Positions 1 through 6,022 are shown, counted from the stretch's first letter. The stretch is DNA of 10,586 nt from Candidatus Fermentibacteraceae bacterium (GCA_021162285.1 JAGGYZ010000067.1:1-10586); one strand, 5' to 3'. The notes: generated by a model not told the origin, from the letters alone. Program-made: numbers and translations.

Positions 1-119
1 AGACCAAGACCAAGAAGCAGGCCGACAGACCCCAGAATAACAACTGGCCCGGAAACTGCAGACCACAAAGACGACTCCTGCTGGCTGGACAGAAGTATCA
101 GAACAACTGAAATTGTCAT
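1..119 (-). CDS. rnfB: Electron transport complex protein RnfB, N-terminal part (runs off the left edge)
   Basis: Only the first 39 codons lie in the window; the gene continues past position 1. The ATG is at 119-117, three bases after the rnfA stop, and GGGAGGA sits about 7 bases upstream. The visible peptide begins MTISVVLILL and, after a short polar stretch, shows a hydrophobic glycine-rich segment ending GLLLGLGL, as expected for the single N-terminal membrane anchor of RnfB. In the family this anchor is followed by an Fe-S domain and several ferredoxin-type clusters that take electrons from ferredoxin; those parts are not visible here. The identification rests on the anchor, the position as last gene of an rnfCDGEAB operon and the translational coupling. 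The expected domains could be confirmed only outside the window. Confidence 0.85.
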   Translation of the reverse strand, partial: MTISVVLILLSSQQESSLWSAVSGPVVILGSVGLLLGLG

Positions 120-122
120 GCT

Positions 123-767
123 CTATCCTCCCAGCCCGGCAAAGCCCAGGAATGCTATAGACATGGCTCCTGCAATAAGAAAAGCTATGGGCAGCCCTTT
201 GAGCGCAGCCGGCACATTGGCAGTTTCCATGCGTTCTCTGAGACCGGCCATAAGAACAAGGGCCAGTGTGAAACCTATTCCGGCTCCCACAGAATTGATG
301 AGGGAGTAACCCAGAGAGAATTTGTCATCAATGTTAAGCACTGCAACGCCGAGTATTGCACAGTTGGTGGTGATAAGAGGCAGGTATATACCAAGGGCAT
401 CGTAAAGTGCCGGGCTGAACTTCTGCAGAACAAGTTCAACCAGCTGAACCAGGCTTGCGATGATGATAATAAAGGTAATAGTACGCAGGTACTCCAGGCC
501 ACTTGGCACCAGCATATTGTAGTAGATCAGCCATGAGCCAAGAGTAGCCAGCACCATCACGAAAACAACAGCAGCTCCCATTCCCACAGCACTGTCAAGC
601 TGTTTCGACACACCGAGGAAGGGACAGATTCCCAGGAATCTTGAGAGCACGAAGTTGTTTATGAAAACTGCACTTACGATAATAGCCATCATCTTTGCAA
701 TACTGAACGAAGGTTCACCGCCTTCAGGAACAGAAACAACAACAGACATCAGCATTGAGGGGTTCAT
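123..767 (-). CDS. rnfA: Electron transport complex subunit RnfA (membrane subunit)
   Basis: This 214-residue integral membrane protein is one of the two related core subunits of the Rnf complex, which couples ferredoxin:NAD+ electron transfer to ion translocation. Conserved motifs are NNFVLSRFLGICPFLG (Cys48) and LITTNCAILG (Cys136). In the family the equivalent cysteines of RnfA and RnfE together bind an intramembrane [2Fe-2S] cluster. About six hydrophobic segments are visible. The start is fixed by the overlap ATGA with the rnfE stop and by GGAGGTG about 6 bases upstream. Relative to usual RnfA proteins of about 190 residues it has roughly 20 extra N-terminal residues (MNPSMLMSVVVSVPEGGEPS) before the first conserved helix. 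Homologous NqrE is excluded by the rnf gene context. Confidence 0.96.
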   Translation of the reverse strand: MNPSMLMSVVVSVPEGGEPSFSIAKMMAIIVSAVFINNFVLSRFLGICPFLGVSKQLDSAVGMGAAVVFVMVLATLGSWLIYYNMLVPSGLEYLRTITFIIIIASLVQLVELVLQKFSPALYDALGIYLPLITTNCAILGVAVLNIDDKFSLGYSLINSVGAGIGFTLALVLMAGLRERMETANVPAALKGLPIAFLIAGAMSIAFLGFAGLGG

Positions 768-1375
768 TTAACACCTCCCCTTTTACGCTTCTCCATTATG
801 TTGAAAAAACCAAGGATGAAAGCCATGATTATGAATGCACCGGGAGCCAGTATTGCAATAAGCAGCGGCTGGTTCTGGTAGGACTCACCGAGGAGGTTGA
901 AACCAAGCCAGCTTCCATTCCCCAGGATTTCTCTGAATGTGGCCATAACCACCATAGCAAGGGTAAACCCGAGGCCCATCCCGATACCGTCCAGTACGGA
1001 GGGAAGAACTTTGTTTTTGTTGGCAAATCCCTCTGCCCGGCCCAGTATAATACAGTTGACCACAATCAAAGGTATGAAAATACCCAGACTCTGGTGCAGA
1101 GCAGGAAGGTACGCGTTCATAAGCAGATCAACCAGCGTAACGAAAGTAGCGATGATAACAATGTAGCTTGGAATTCTTACTTTTGAAGGTATCACTTTTC
1201 TGAAAAGTGAAACAAGAAAGTTGGAGAATACCAGCACAAAAGTGGCTGCTGCTCCCATTCCAAGCGCATTTTCAACACTGGTTGTTACTGCAAGGAAAGG
1301 ACACATCCCCAGAACCTGCTTGAAAATCGGATTGTCCTTTACAATACCTCTGGAAAAGTTCTGTGCCAGACTCAT
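764..1375 (-). CDS. rnfE: Electron transport complex subunit RnfE (membrane subunit)
   Basis: This 203-residue membrane protein is a paralogue of RnfA (family RnfE/NqrD). Motifs VLGMCPFLAV (Cys25) and IPLIVVNCIILGRAEGFA (Cys108) supply the second pair of cysteines for the [2Fe-2S] cluster shared with RnfA. GMGLGFTLA and the FREILG region near residue 148 are also typical. Length matches the family. The protein ends with a basic tail (KRKRG). The start overlaps the rnfG stop as ATGA, with a near-perfect AGGAGGTG upstream, so expression is translationally coupled. The C-D-G-E-A-B order and absence of nqrA/nqrF separate it from NqrD. Confidence 0.96.
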   Translation of the reverse strand: MSLAQNFSRGIVKDNPIFKQVLGMCPFLAVTTSVENALGMGAAATFVLVFSNFLVSLFRKVIPSKVRIPSYIVIIATFVTLVDLLMNAYLPALHQSLGIFIPLIVVNCIILGRAEGFANKNKVLPSVLDGIGMGLGFTLAMVVMATFREILGNGSWLGFNLLGESYQNQPLLIAILAPGAFIIMAFILGFFNIMEKRKRGGVK

Positions 1376-1983
1376 ATAACACCTCCTTCCACCGGAATAA
1401 CGCCGGCATCGGAAAGGGCATCGAGCCCTGCTTTCACTGAGCAGGTTACCGCCCGTGAAGTAATAGTGCTGCCGGTGATGGCATCCAGTCCTTCAGCTCC
1501 TCCTCCGTCCTTCTTCAGAACGAGTGTAGAAGCATTCCGATCGTCAAACTGGTAAAGGAACTTTGCAGGGTTTGACACATTGGCGCCCAGTCCAGGAGTT
1601 TCCTGCTGGTAAAGAACTGTGTTGCCGGTAACTGTACCACTGGTGTTCACTGCGATCAATGTCTGTACCGTGCTGGAATAACCTTTCCCGTAAGCGACAA
1701 ACAGATAACCCAGTTCACTGCCAGTTGAATCTGTTACAGCGACAACTGCCAGAGTTTCATCGACTCCGGCATAAGGATTGGCAAGCTCCGGTACTGAAAG
1801 GGTGTCAAAAACAAGATTTCCTGCTCCCAGGGAACCTGCCACATCGATCATAGCCGCGAGTTTAGCCTGCTCTTTCTGCTCCGCAATGATTGGGGAAGTA
1901 ACAGAATTCACATATCCCAGAGCAACTGCGGCAATCACGGCTACCAGCATAAGCATAAGACCTACCCTGATTATCTCACCCAT
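1372..1983 (-). CDS. rnfG: Electron transport complex subunit RnfG, covalent-FMN subunit
   Basis: This 203-residue protein has one N-terminal membrane helix (about residues 6-26, VGLMLMLVAVIAAVALGY) followed by an extracytoplasmic FMN-binding domain. ETPGLGANV (128-136) is a conserved family motif. The flavinylation motif is DAITGSTITS (167-176), placing the phosphoester-linked FMN on Thr173; attachment is normally made by ApbE, which is not in the window. The motif has Ser where most members have Ala (SGAT or TGAT). RnfG receives electrons from the RnfD/RnfA-E membrane core. The start lies inside the end of rnfD (8-base overlap), with GGAGGTG seven bases upstream. Confidence 0.95.
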   Translation of the reverse strand: MGEIIRVGLMLMLVAVIAAVALGYVNSVTSPIIAEQKEQAKLAAMIDVAGSLGAGNLVFDTLSVPELANPYAGVDETLAVVAVTDSTGSELGYLFVAYGKGYSSTVQTLIAVNTSGTVTGNTVLYQQETPGLGANVSNPAKFLYQFDDRNASTLVLKKDGGGAEGLDAITGSTITSRAVTCSVKAGLDALSDAGVIPVEGGVI

Positions 1984-3058
1984 TCTTTTTCACCTCCCCG
2001 AAAGCTCTCGGTCTGGTGTATCTGTCTATGAGTGGCGTGCCGAGGTTCATCAGGAGAATAGAATAGCTGCACCCCTCAGGGTAACCTCCCCATCTTCTGA
2101 TAACCATGGTCAGCAGACCTGCACCTATGCCGAAGATTATTCTGCCCTTCTTCGTGACAGGAGTGGTCACCATATCGGTAATCATGAAAAATCCGCCCAG
2201 AATAACACCTCCTGCCAGAAGGTGAAAAAGTGGATTTCCATTAAACCATCCACTGCCTCCGAAAAGCCACCCGAACAACGCAACAGAACCAAGATAGCTC
2301 AGTGGAAGCCTGAGCTCAAGCACGCCTCGAAGAACCAGATATATGGCCCCGAGAAGAAGCATTATAGCACTGGTTTCACCTATGCAGCCGCCTACACGGC
2401 CCATGAAAAGGTTTTTCAGACTCTGCTTTGAAAACAGCATAGCTCTTACCTCTTCACCTCTTCCAGGTTCTCCCTCCCAGCTGAAAGTCTGTTTCAGAAC
2501 ATTAAGCGGGGTCGCGCCGGAAAGTGCATCCAGTTCATCTGATTCACTCAGCAGGGCAGTAGATACGCCACATGACTGCACATCAATTCTGTGTCCGTCT
2601 TTCCACTCCATAGGAGCAATCCACCCTGCGGTCATCAGAACTGGAAAACTGGCCACCAGAAAAGCACGGCCAAGCAGTGCCGGGTTAACTATGTTGTGAC
2701 CCAGTCCTCCAAAAGCCTGCTTTGCCACAGCGATGGCAAATGCACTTCCCAGTACTGGAATCCACCAGGGTACGCCTGATGGAACATTGTATGCAAGGAG
2801 CAACCCTGTTACCACGGCACTTCCGTCAAAAGCAAAGTTCACAGGACGCTTCATGAATTTGAGGCACAACCATTCAGTGAGAACTGCAGCCCCCACACTG
2901 GCAGCAACAAGCATCAACGCACGGGGACCAAAGAACCAGAAAGCTGCAACAAGAGCCGGAATCAGCGCAATAACCACATCCCACATTATTCTTTTTGTGT
3001 TCTGCGAGGAACCGATATGAGGAGAGACAGCAAGATCAAACATTCTGTTTCCAGTCAT
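1976..3058 (-). CDS. rnfD: Electron transport complex subunit RnfD, membrane covalent-FMN subunit
   Basis: This 360-residue polytopic membrane protein belongs to the RnfD/NqrB family. Near the N-terminus is SPHI, a family hallmark, followed by helices from about residue 27. GGLGHNIVNPALLGRAFL (117-134) is the conserved loop and helix. DALSGATPLN (177-186) is a canonical flavinylation site with FMN expected on Thr183. FFMITDMVTTP (290-300), GRIIFGIGAG and GGYPEGCSYSILLMN (324-338) are further conserved blocks. The length is typical. The start ATG overlaps the rnfC stop by one base (TAATG) and has GGGAGG upstream. In the complex RnfD passes electrons across the membrane with RnfG and the RnfA/E cluster. 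The coupling ion (Na+ or H+) cannot be told from this sequence. Confidence 0.97.
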   Translation of the reverse strand: MTGNRMFDLAVSPHIGSSQNTKRIMWDVVIALIPALVAAFWFFGPRALMLVAASVGAAVLTEWLCLKFMKRPVNFAFDGSAVVTGLLLAYNVPSGVPWWIPVLGSAFAIAVAKQAFGGLGHNIVNPALLGRAFLVASFPVLMTAGWIAPMEWKDGHRIDVQSCGVSTALLSESDELDALSGATPLNVLKQTFSWEGEPGRGEEVRAMLFSKQSLKNLFMGRVGGCIGETSAIMLLLGAIYLVLRGVLELRLPLSYLGSVALFGWLFGGSGWFNGNPLFHLLAGGVILGGFFMITDMVTTPVTKKGRIIFGIGAGLLTMVIRRWGGYPEGCSYSILLMNLGTPLIDRYTRPRAFGEVKKNG

Positions 3059-4371
3059 TATGCCTCCCTCTCGCGGGCAAGGGCACGAATTTCACTCTGA
3101 GCCCGTTTTATGTGTTGAACAAGATATCTTCCTGCAGGACACACATAACTGCAGGTTCCGCATGCCATACAGTTCAGTGCTCCGGCTTTCTCTGCATCCT
3201 CCCACTTTCCGAACTCGGAAGCCGTGGCAATAGTGCAGGGAACAAGGTTGAGCGGGCACACATCCACACACTTGCCACACCGGATGCACGGTCCTTCCTC
3301 AACATCCCGAACTTCTCCTGGAGAAAGAGCAAGTATCCCGCTGGTACCCTTGGTTACAGGAGCGGCATCGGTAAACATAGCAATGCCCATCATGGGGCCG
3401 CCGCTTACAAGCCTCTTCACCTCTCCCTGATAGCCTCCGGCTGCTTCAATAAGCACGGAAACAGGAGTTCCCACACAGACATCAAAGTTTCCCGGTTTAT
3501 TCACGCCAAGACCGGAAACCGTGGTTATCCTGCGAATACTGGGCATACCACTACAGACGGCTTCAGCCACAGCAACACAGGTTCCAACATTCTGTACAAC
3601 AACACCCACATTTAGAGGAAGCCCACCGGCTGGAACAACCCGGCCGGTTACAGCACTGATCAGCTGTTTTTCGGCACCCTGAGGGTATTGAACTCTTAGA
3701 GAAACAACCTTCACGCCTTTTTCCTGAAGAAGCTTTATGGCATCAGGTTTGTTTACCTCAATGCCGATAACTGGATCAGTTACCCCCAGTACACTGGCAA
3801 GAATGTTCATTCCTGTAATAAGATCCTGAGTTCTTTCCAGCATAAGCCTGTGGTCTGCTGTGAGGTAAGGTTCACACTCAACTCCGTTGATAATCAGTGT
3901 GTCTATGGTAACACCCTCAGGCGGTGAAAGCTTCACATATGTTGGGAACGATGCTCCACCCATTCCACACACACCGGCTTCTCTGATCCTGTTCACCAGC
4001 TCAGAAGTGTCTGCGTGTTCCCAGTCGGTTATGGGTTCGTAAACCTCGCCGCCGTCTTCCGATTCTGTTTTAATAACAACTGCAGGGCCACTGCGCATGT
4101 GAGGCATGGGTACATTCTCTACCCGGAGTACCTTTCCATTCACAGGAGAATGGGTTGGCAGGCTGATAAAACCGTTCTGTTCTCCTATCACCGAGCCTTT
4201 CAGAACCTGGTCTCCCGGCTTTACAACCGGTTTGGACGGGGCTCCGAGGTGCTGACAGAGAGGAACGGTAACCACCTCGGGAGCAGGGAGTCTCACCACG
4301 GCTGCACCGCTGGAGTGTTCCTTGTTTCCCGGAGGGTGCGTACCGCCGGCAAAGCTCTTTACCTTGCTCAT
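3058..4371 (-). CDS. rnfC: Electron transport complex subunit RnfC, NADH/FMN and Fe-S subunit
   Basis: This 437-residue peripheral subunit carries the NAD(H) and FMN site and faces the cytoplasm. The N-terminus has the FAGGTHPPGNK signature (7-17) and a biotinyl-lipoyl-like fold with SPVNGKV. A nucleotide/FMN region follows with GMGGASFPT (136-144) and NGVECEPYLT (162-171), then an SLBB-type segment around 285-325. Two ferredoxin motifs are near the C-terminus: CIRCGKCVDVCP (Cys362/365/368/372) and CMACGTCSYVCP (Cys401/404/407/411). It is the first gene of the rnfCDGEAB operon. An in-frame stop lies seven codons upstream with no other start between, so the ATG is certain. The ribosome site GGAGG is only three bases from it, an unusually short spacing. 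The basic C-terminal tail is short compared with proteobacterial RnfC. Confidence 0.97.
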   Translation of the reverse strand: MSKVKSFAGGTHPPGNKEHSSGAAVVRLPAPEVVTVPLCQHLGAPSKPVVKPGDQVLKGSVIGEQNGFISLPTHSPVNGKVLRVENVPMPHMRSGPAVVIKTESEDGGEVYEPITDWEHADTSELVNRIREAGVCGMGGASFPTYVKLSPPEGVTIDTLIINGVECEPYLTADHRLMLERTQDLITGMNILASVLGVTDPVIGIEVNKPDAIKLLQEKGVKVVSLRVQYPQGAEKQLISAVTGRVVPAGGLPLNVGVVVQNVGTCVAVAEAVCSGMPSIRRITTVSGLGVNKPGNFDVCVGTPVSVLIEAAGGYQGEVKRLVSGGPMMGIAMFTDAAPVTKGTSGILALSPGEVRDVEEGPCIRCGKCVDVCPLNLVPCTIATASEFGKWEDAEKAGALNCMACGTCSYVCPAGRYLVQHIKRAQSEIRALAREREA

Positions 4372-4406
4372 GCTCCTCCATTGTTGGTGTTATTTTCCAT
4401 ATTGTT

Positions 4407-4436
4407 AATACACAACTAGTTACACATATCATTCAA
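4407..4436 (-). promoter_or_regulatory. Candidate promoter of the rnf operon
   Basis: On the minus strand TTGAAT (4436-4431) is separated by 18 bases from TGTATT (4412-4407), about 35 bases before the rnfC start codon. Each box is a moderate match to the sigma-70 consensus. The -10 box lies within a 14-base imperfect palindrome TTGTTAATACACAA (4402-4415), and AACTAGTT (4414-4421) lies in the spacer. The 144-base gap between nrdR and rnfC leaves room for this promoter, but read-through from nrdR is also possible because no convincing terminator is seen. Confidence 0.35.
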
Positions 4437-4443
4437 CTTGCCG

Positions 4444-4458
4444 TTACCAGGATGGTAA
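4444..4458. promoter_or_regulatory. Perfect 6+6 palindrome upstream of the rnf promoter, possible operator
   Basis: TTACCA-GGA-TGGTAA is a perfect inverted repeat with a three-base centre, seven bases upstream of the candidate rnf -35 box. It is not followed by a T-run on either strand, so it is unlikely to be a terminator. Its place between nrdR and rnfC suggests a regulator site or an mRNA hairpin; the binding protein is unknown. Confidence 0.3.
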
Positions 4459-4515
4459 AGACAGAATCTAAACACTTCATGGATTCGCTGAATATACAAA
4501 ACTGGAAGGTGTTTT

Positions 4516-4968
4516 TCAGCCCTTGAGCAACTTGTCCAGCTCTTCGCGGAATTGAGAAACATCTCTGAACTGCCGGTAGACACTGGCAAATCTTACGTAA
4601 GCCACCTGATCAACATCCTGCAGCAGTTCCATAACACATTCGCCTATAAACTTTCCCTCAACTTCATCAGGATACTCCTCCGTGACGCGGGAAATTATCT
4701 GCTCCACAAGAGCCTGAATCTGTTCACTTGAAACAGGTCGCTTCTCGCAGGCCCGGGCAATACCCTTCTCAAGCTTCTTGGGATCGAACTGCTCCCGCAG
4801 CCCGTTTTTCTTCACCACGGAAGGGTAGCTTGTTTCTATGTATTCGTAGGTGGTAAACCTGTACCCGCACTCGTTGCACTCACGGCGGCGTCTGGTTGCC
4901 CGACCATCTTTTACTGTGCGGGAGTCTATCACCCTGTCGTTGCTGTTGGAACATCTTGGACATCTCAT
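4516..4968 (-). CDS. nrdR: Transcriptional repressor NrdR
   Basis: This 150-residue cytoplasmic repressor of ribonucleotide reductase genes senses ATP/dATP. The N-terminal zinc ribbon has Cys3, Cys6, Cys31 and Cys34 (MRCPRC and ECNECGYRFTTYE), with the DSR and RRRREC motifs between. The ATP-cone domain runs from about residue 48 to 138 (VVKKNGLREQF, KRPVS, AYVRFASVYRQF). Length and motif order match the family fully. No Shine-Dalgarno sequence precedes the ATG; instead a promoter at 4975-5003 would place the transcript start at or next to the ATG, suggesting a leaderless mRNA. The target nrd genes are not in the window. The gene is followed by the rnf operon on the same strand after 144 bases. 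Confidence 0.98.
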   Translation of the reverse strand: MRCPRCSNSNDRVIDSRTVKDGRATRRRRECNECGYRFTTYEYIETSYPSVVKKNGLREQFDPKKLEKGIARACEKRPVSSEQIQALVEQIISRVTEEYPDEVEGKFIGECVMELLQDVDQVAYVRFASVYRQFRDVSQFREELDKLLKG

Positions 4969-4974
4969 AGCATG

Positions 4975-5003
4975 TTACTACAAACGAAATCTCTTTCCGT
5001 CAA
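4975..5003 (-). promoter_or_regulatory. Candidate nrdR promoter placing the transcription start at the ATG
   Basis: On the minus strand TTGACG (5003-4998) and TAGTAA (4980-4975) are separated by exactly 17 bases. The -35 box matches consensus in five of six positions; the -10 box is weaker. The ATG begins at 4968, seven bases beyond the -10 box, which is the usual position of the first transcribed base. This is therefore a candidate leaderless promoter. Confidence 0.45.
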
Positions 5004-5017
5004 GACTGAACACCTGC

Positions 5018-5225
5018 AGGAGCGTGTCTGACAATAAGCGCTGAGCAGTTACGCCGCAGGATCGAGCCGGAATACGTGCGGATTTGAAGATAAAAGCAAC
5101 TTGAGTAGTAGCGAGAGCGTCCCGAGCGGAAGCACGGATAGCAACGCTATTTAATGATAATACGCGCGTGCTGTGGCCGATTATGTGGATGTAGATGCCA
5201 GTGTACTATTCTCGGACACGCTCCT
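5018..5225. mobile_element. Non-coding 208-bp element with 19-bp terminal inverted repeats (MITE-like)
   Basis: The left end AGGAGCGTGTCTGACAATA (5018-5036) and the reverse complement of the right end (5207-5225, AGGAGCGTGTCCGAGAATA) agree at 17 of 19 positions. The interior has no credible gene. It holds short palindromes, for example ATAGC-AAC-GCTAT and ACGCGCGT near 5163. This is the form of a non-autonomous, transposase-mobilised element, or a doubly truncated insertion sequence. No convincing target-site duplication is seen at the borders, and I could not assign an IS family. It fills most of the 304-base stretch between the nrdR start and tRNA-His, lying 14 bases behind the nrdR -35 box and 4 bases before the tRNA -35 box. 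A conserved regulatory or structured RNA region remains a possible alternative. Confidence 0.6.
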
Positions 5226-5229
5226 AAGC

Positions 5230-5258
5230 TTGACGAATCAGGATGGTGTTCATAGAAT
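5230..5258 (+). promoter_or_regulatory. Promoter of the tRNA-His/Lys/Arg cluster
   Basis: TTGACG (5230-5235) and TAGAAT (5253-5258) are separated by 17 bases, and each matches the sigma-70 consensus in five of six positions. The expected transcription start near 5265 leaves only about eight bases of leader before the mature tRNA-His 5' end. It is the best promoter match in the window. Confidence 0.65.
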
Positions 5259-5272
5259 TGTGGCACTTCTGT

Positions 5273-5349
5273 GGTGGGAGTAGTTCAGTTGGCAGAGCCC
5301 CTGATTGTGGTTCAGGTGGTCGCCGGTTCGAGCCCGGTCTCCCACCCCA
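5273..5349 (+). tRNA. tRNA-His (anticodon GTG)
   Basis: A complete cloverleaf folds. The acceptor stem pairs GTGGGAG (5274-5280) with CTCCCAC (5339-5345). The anticodon stem CCTGA/TCAGG encloses TTGTGGT with anticodon GTG at 5307-5309, and the T arm contains GTTCGAGC. The extra G at position -1 (5273) faces C73 (5346), the identity feature of bacterial tRNA-His. The CCA end is encoded (5347-5349). It is first of three co-directional tRNA genes. Confidence 0.97.
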
Positions 5350-5354
5350 TCAAT

Positions 5355-5430
5355 GCGCTCCTGGCTCAATTGGCAGAGCAACGGACTCTTAATCCGTGGG
5401 TTCCGGGTTCAAGTCCCGGGGGGCGTACCA
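5355..5430 (+). tRNA. tRNA-Lys (anticodon CTT)
   Basis: The acceptor stem pairs GCGCTCC (5355-5361) with GGGGCGT (5420-5426), including wobble pairs G1-U72 and U5-G68. The D arm is GCTC/GAGC. The anticodon stem ACGGA/TCCGT encloses CTCTTAA with anticodon CTT at 5388-5390. The T arm is CCGGG-TTCAAGT-CCCGG. Discriminator A and encoded CCA end at 5430. It begins five bases after tRNA-His, so the two are almost certainly co-transcribed. Confidence 0.97.
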
Positions 5431-5452
5431 GGGGGCATGGTTGCATGTCCCC
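5431..5452 (+). terminator. Strong hairpin between tRNA-Lys and tRNA-Arg (attenuator, terminator or processing site)
   Basis: GGGGGCATG (5431-5439) pairs with CATGTCCCC (5444-5452) in a nine-pair stem with one G-U pair and a GTTG loop. It starts at the base after the tRNA-Lys CCA and is followed by TTTAA. The short T-tract makes it a weak intrinsic terminator at best. Only 15 bases separate it from tRNA-Arg, too few for a separate promoter, so it may lower tRNA-Arg output or guide 3' processing. Confidence 0.45.
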
Positions 5453-5467
5453 TTTAACATCACCGGT

Positions 5468-5544
<77 letters not shown>

Positions 5545-5624
5545 AAACGAATGAACATCACAAAGATCAGAACTTAGAGCGCCGGACGCTTTCCACTTAG
5601 TATTTGTATCAAACAACATACCAA

Positions 5625-5640
5625 CAGGATAGTGATCCTG
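5625..5640. repeat. Small perfect hairpin downstream of the tRNA cluster
   Basis: CAGGAT-AGTG-ATCCTG is a perfect six-pair stem with a four-base loop. It lies 80 bases after tRNA-Arg and 11 bases before the insertion-sequence remnant. No T-run follows on the plus strand, so a role as terminator of the tRNA transcript is only a possibility. Apart from this, 5545-5651 shows nothing recognisable. Confidence 0.25.
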
Positions 5641-5651
5641 CCACGGTAGAG

Positions 5652-5932
5652 TGGACACTGAGTTAGCTGGTATTAGAAATAATAGCAGGAGGTAACCATG
5701 AGTGTTCAACCGTGCAGGAAATTTGATTCAGATTTTAAACGAAATGCAGTTTTGTTATCGCAGGACCCCAACAGATCATCAGCAGAGATTGCAAAAACCT
5801 TGGAATATCAAAAGAGCTTCTTTACCGGTGGCGTAAAGAGTATCGCTTACGGGAAGAACTTGCCTTCCCTGGTCATGGCCGTGAGGCTTTGACTCCGGAT
5901 CAATTCCGAAAGTATCCACTATAGAGTGTCCG
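5652..5932 (+). mobile_element. Internally deleted IS3-family insertion sequence remnant
   Basis: The element is about 280 bp long. It is bounded by TGGACACT (5652-5659) and the inverted copy AGTGTCC(G) (5925-5932), and contains only a broken 5' part of an IS3-type orfA. Intact IS3 elements are about 1.2-1.5 kb with orfA and orfB, so most of the element has been lost by internal deletion while both ends appear kept. No clear target duplication is visible. A TAGAGTG direct repeat occurs near both borders (5647-5653 and 5922-5928). The exact outer bases are my estimate. Confidence 0.6.
5698..5924 (+). pseudogene. Frameshifted, truncated IS3-family transposase OrfA (helix-turn-helix protein)
   Basis: The ATG is preceded by AGGAGG at 5687-5692. 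The first frame reads RKFDSDFKRNAVLLSQ, followed by SSAEIAKTL, the typical start of the OrfA helix-turn-helix. Near position 5804 the homology moves to the frame one base earlier: ISKELLYRWRKEYRLREE, then LAFPGHGREALTPDQ. This implies loss of a single base, probably one G of a GGG run. The second frame stops at TAG 5922-5924, just after LTPDQ, where OrfA normally continues into a leucine-zipper region. OrfB with its DDE domain is absent. The product cannot transpose anything. The family assignment is from remembered OrfA sequence style. Confidence 0.7.
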
Positions 5933-6022
5933 GATACAGATCCAGGAGACATTGCAGGCACATTTATGCTGGATAATCTGCTTAAATATCCTTCAGACAA
6001 AACAGTGAAACAGCTTATCTGA
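5933..6022 (+). other. Short open stretch right of the IS remnant, possible 3' end of a lost gene
   Basis: From the IS border to TGA at 6020-6022 one frame is open and reads plausibly as protein: DTDPGDIAGTFMLDNLL, then KYPSDKTVKQLI. It has no start of its own and I do not recognise it. It could be the tail of a gene interrupted when the insertion sequence arrived, or chance. Nothing else is seen between 5933 and the sigma-factor promoter. Confidence 0.15.

Noticed and set aside
755..1186. Open frame of 143 codons on the plus strand antisense to rnfE and the start of rnfA
   Set aside because: It covers the conserved rnfE gene in reverse, has no ribosome site or recognisable domain, and its composition is that of reversed membrane-protein codons.
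1778..2431. Open frame of 217 codons on the plus strand antisense to rnfG and rnfD
   Set aside because: It is entirely opposite conserved rnf genes, spans their junction and shows no family resemblance or start signal.
4070..4432. Minus-strand open frame of 120 codons starting before rnfC, with an Arg/Ser/Cys-rich product
   Set aside because: It overlaps rnfC in another frame; the rnfC frame has the full set of family motifs, and this product looks like an out-of-frame reading.
5010..5235. Target-site duplication flanking the 208-bp inverted-repeat element
   Set aside because: Neither CCTGC/AAGCT nor any one-base shifted pair matches, so none is claimed.
5577..5593. AGCG-CCGGA-CGCT followed by TTTCC as a terminator for the tRNA cluster
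   Set aside because: The stem is only four pairs and the T-run is broken; too weak to call.
5918..5929. CACTATAGAGTG resembles half of an NrdR box
   Set aside because: It is a single imperfect match inside the IS remnant end, with no nrd gene beside it; NrdR boxes normally come in pairs before nrd operons.
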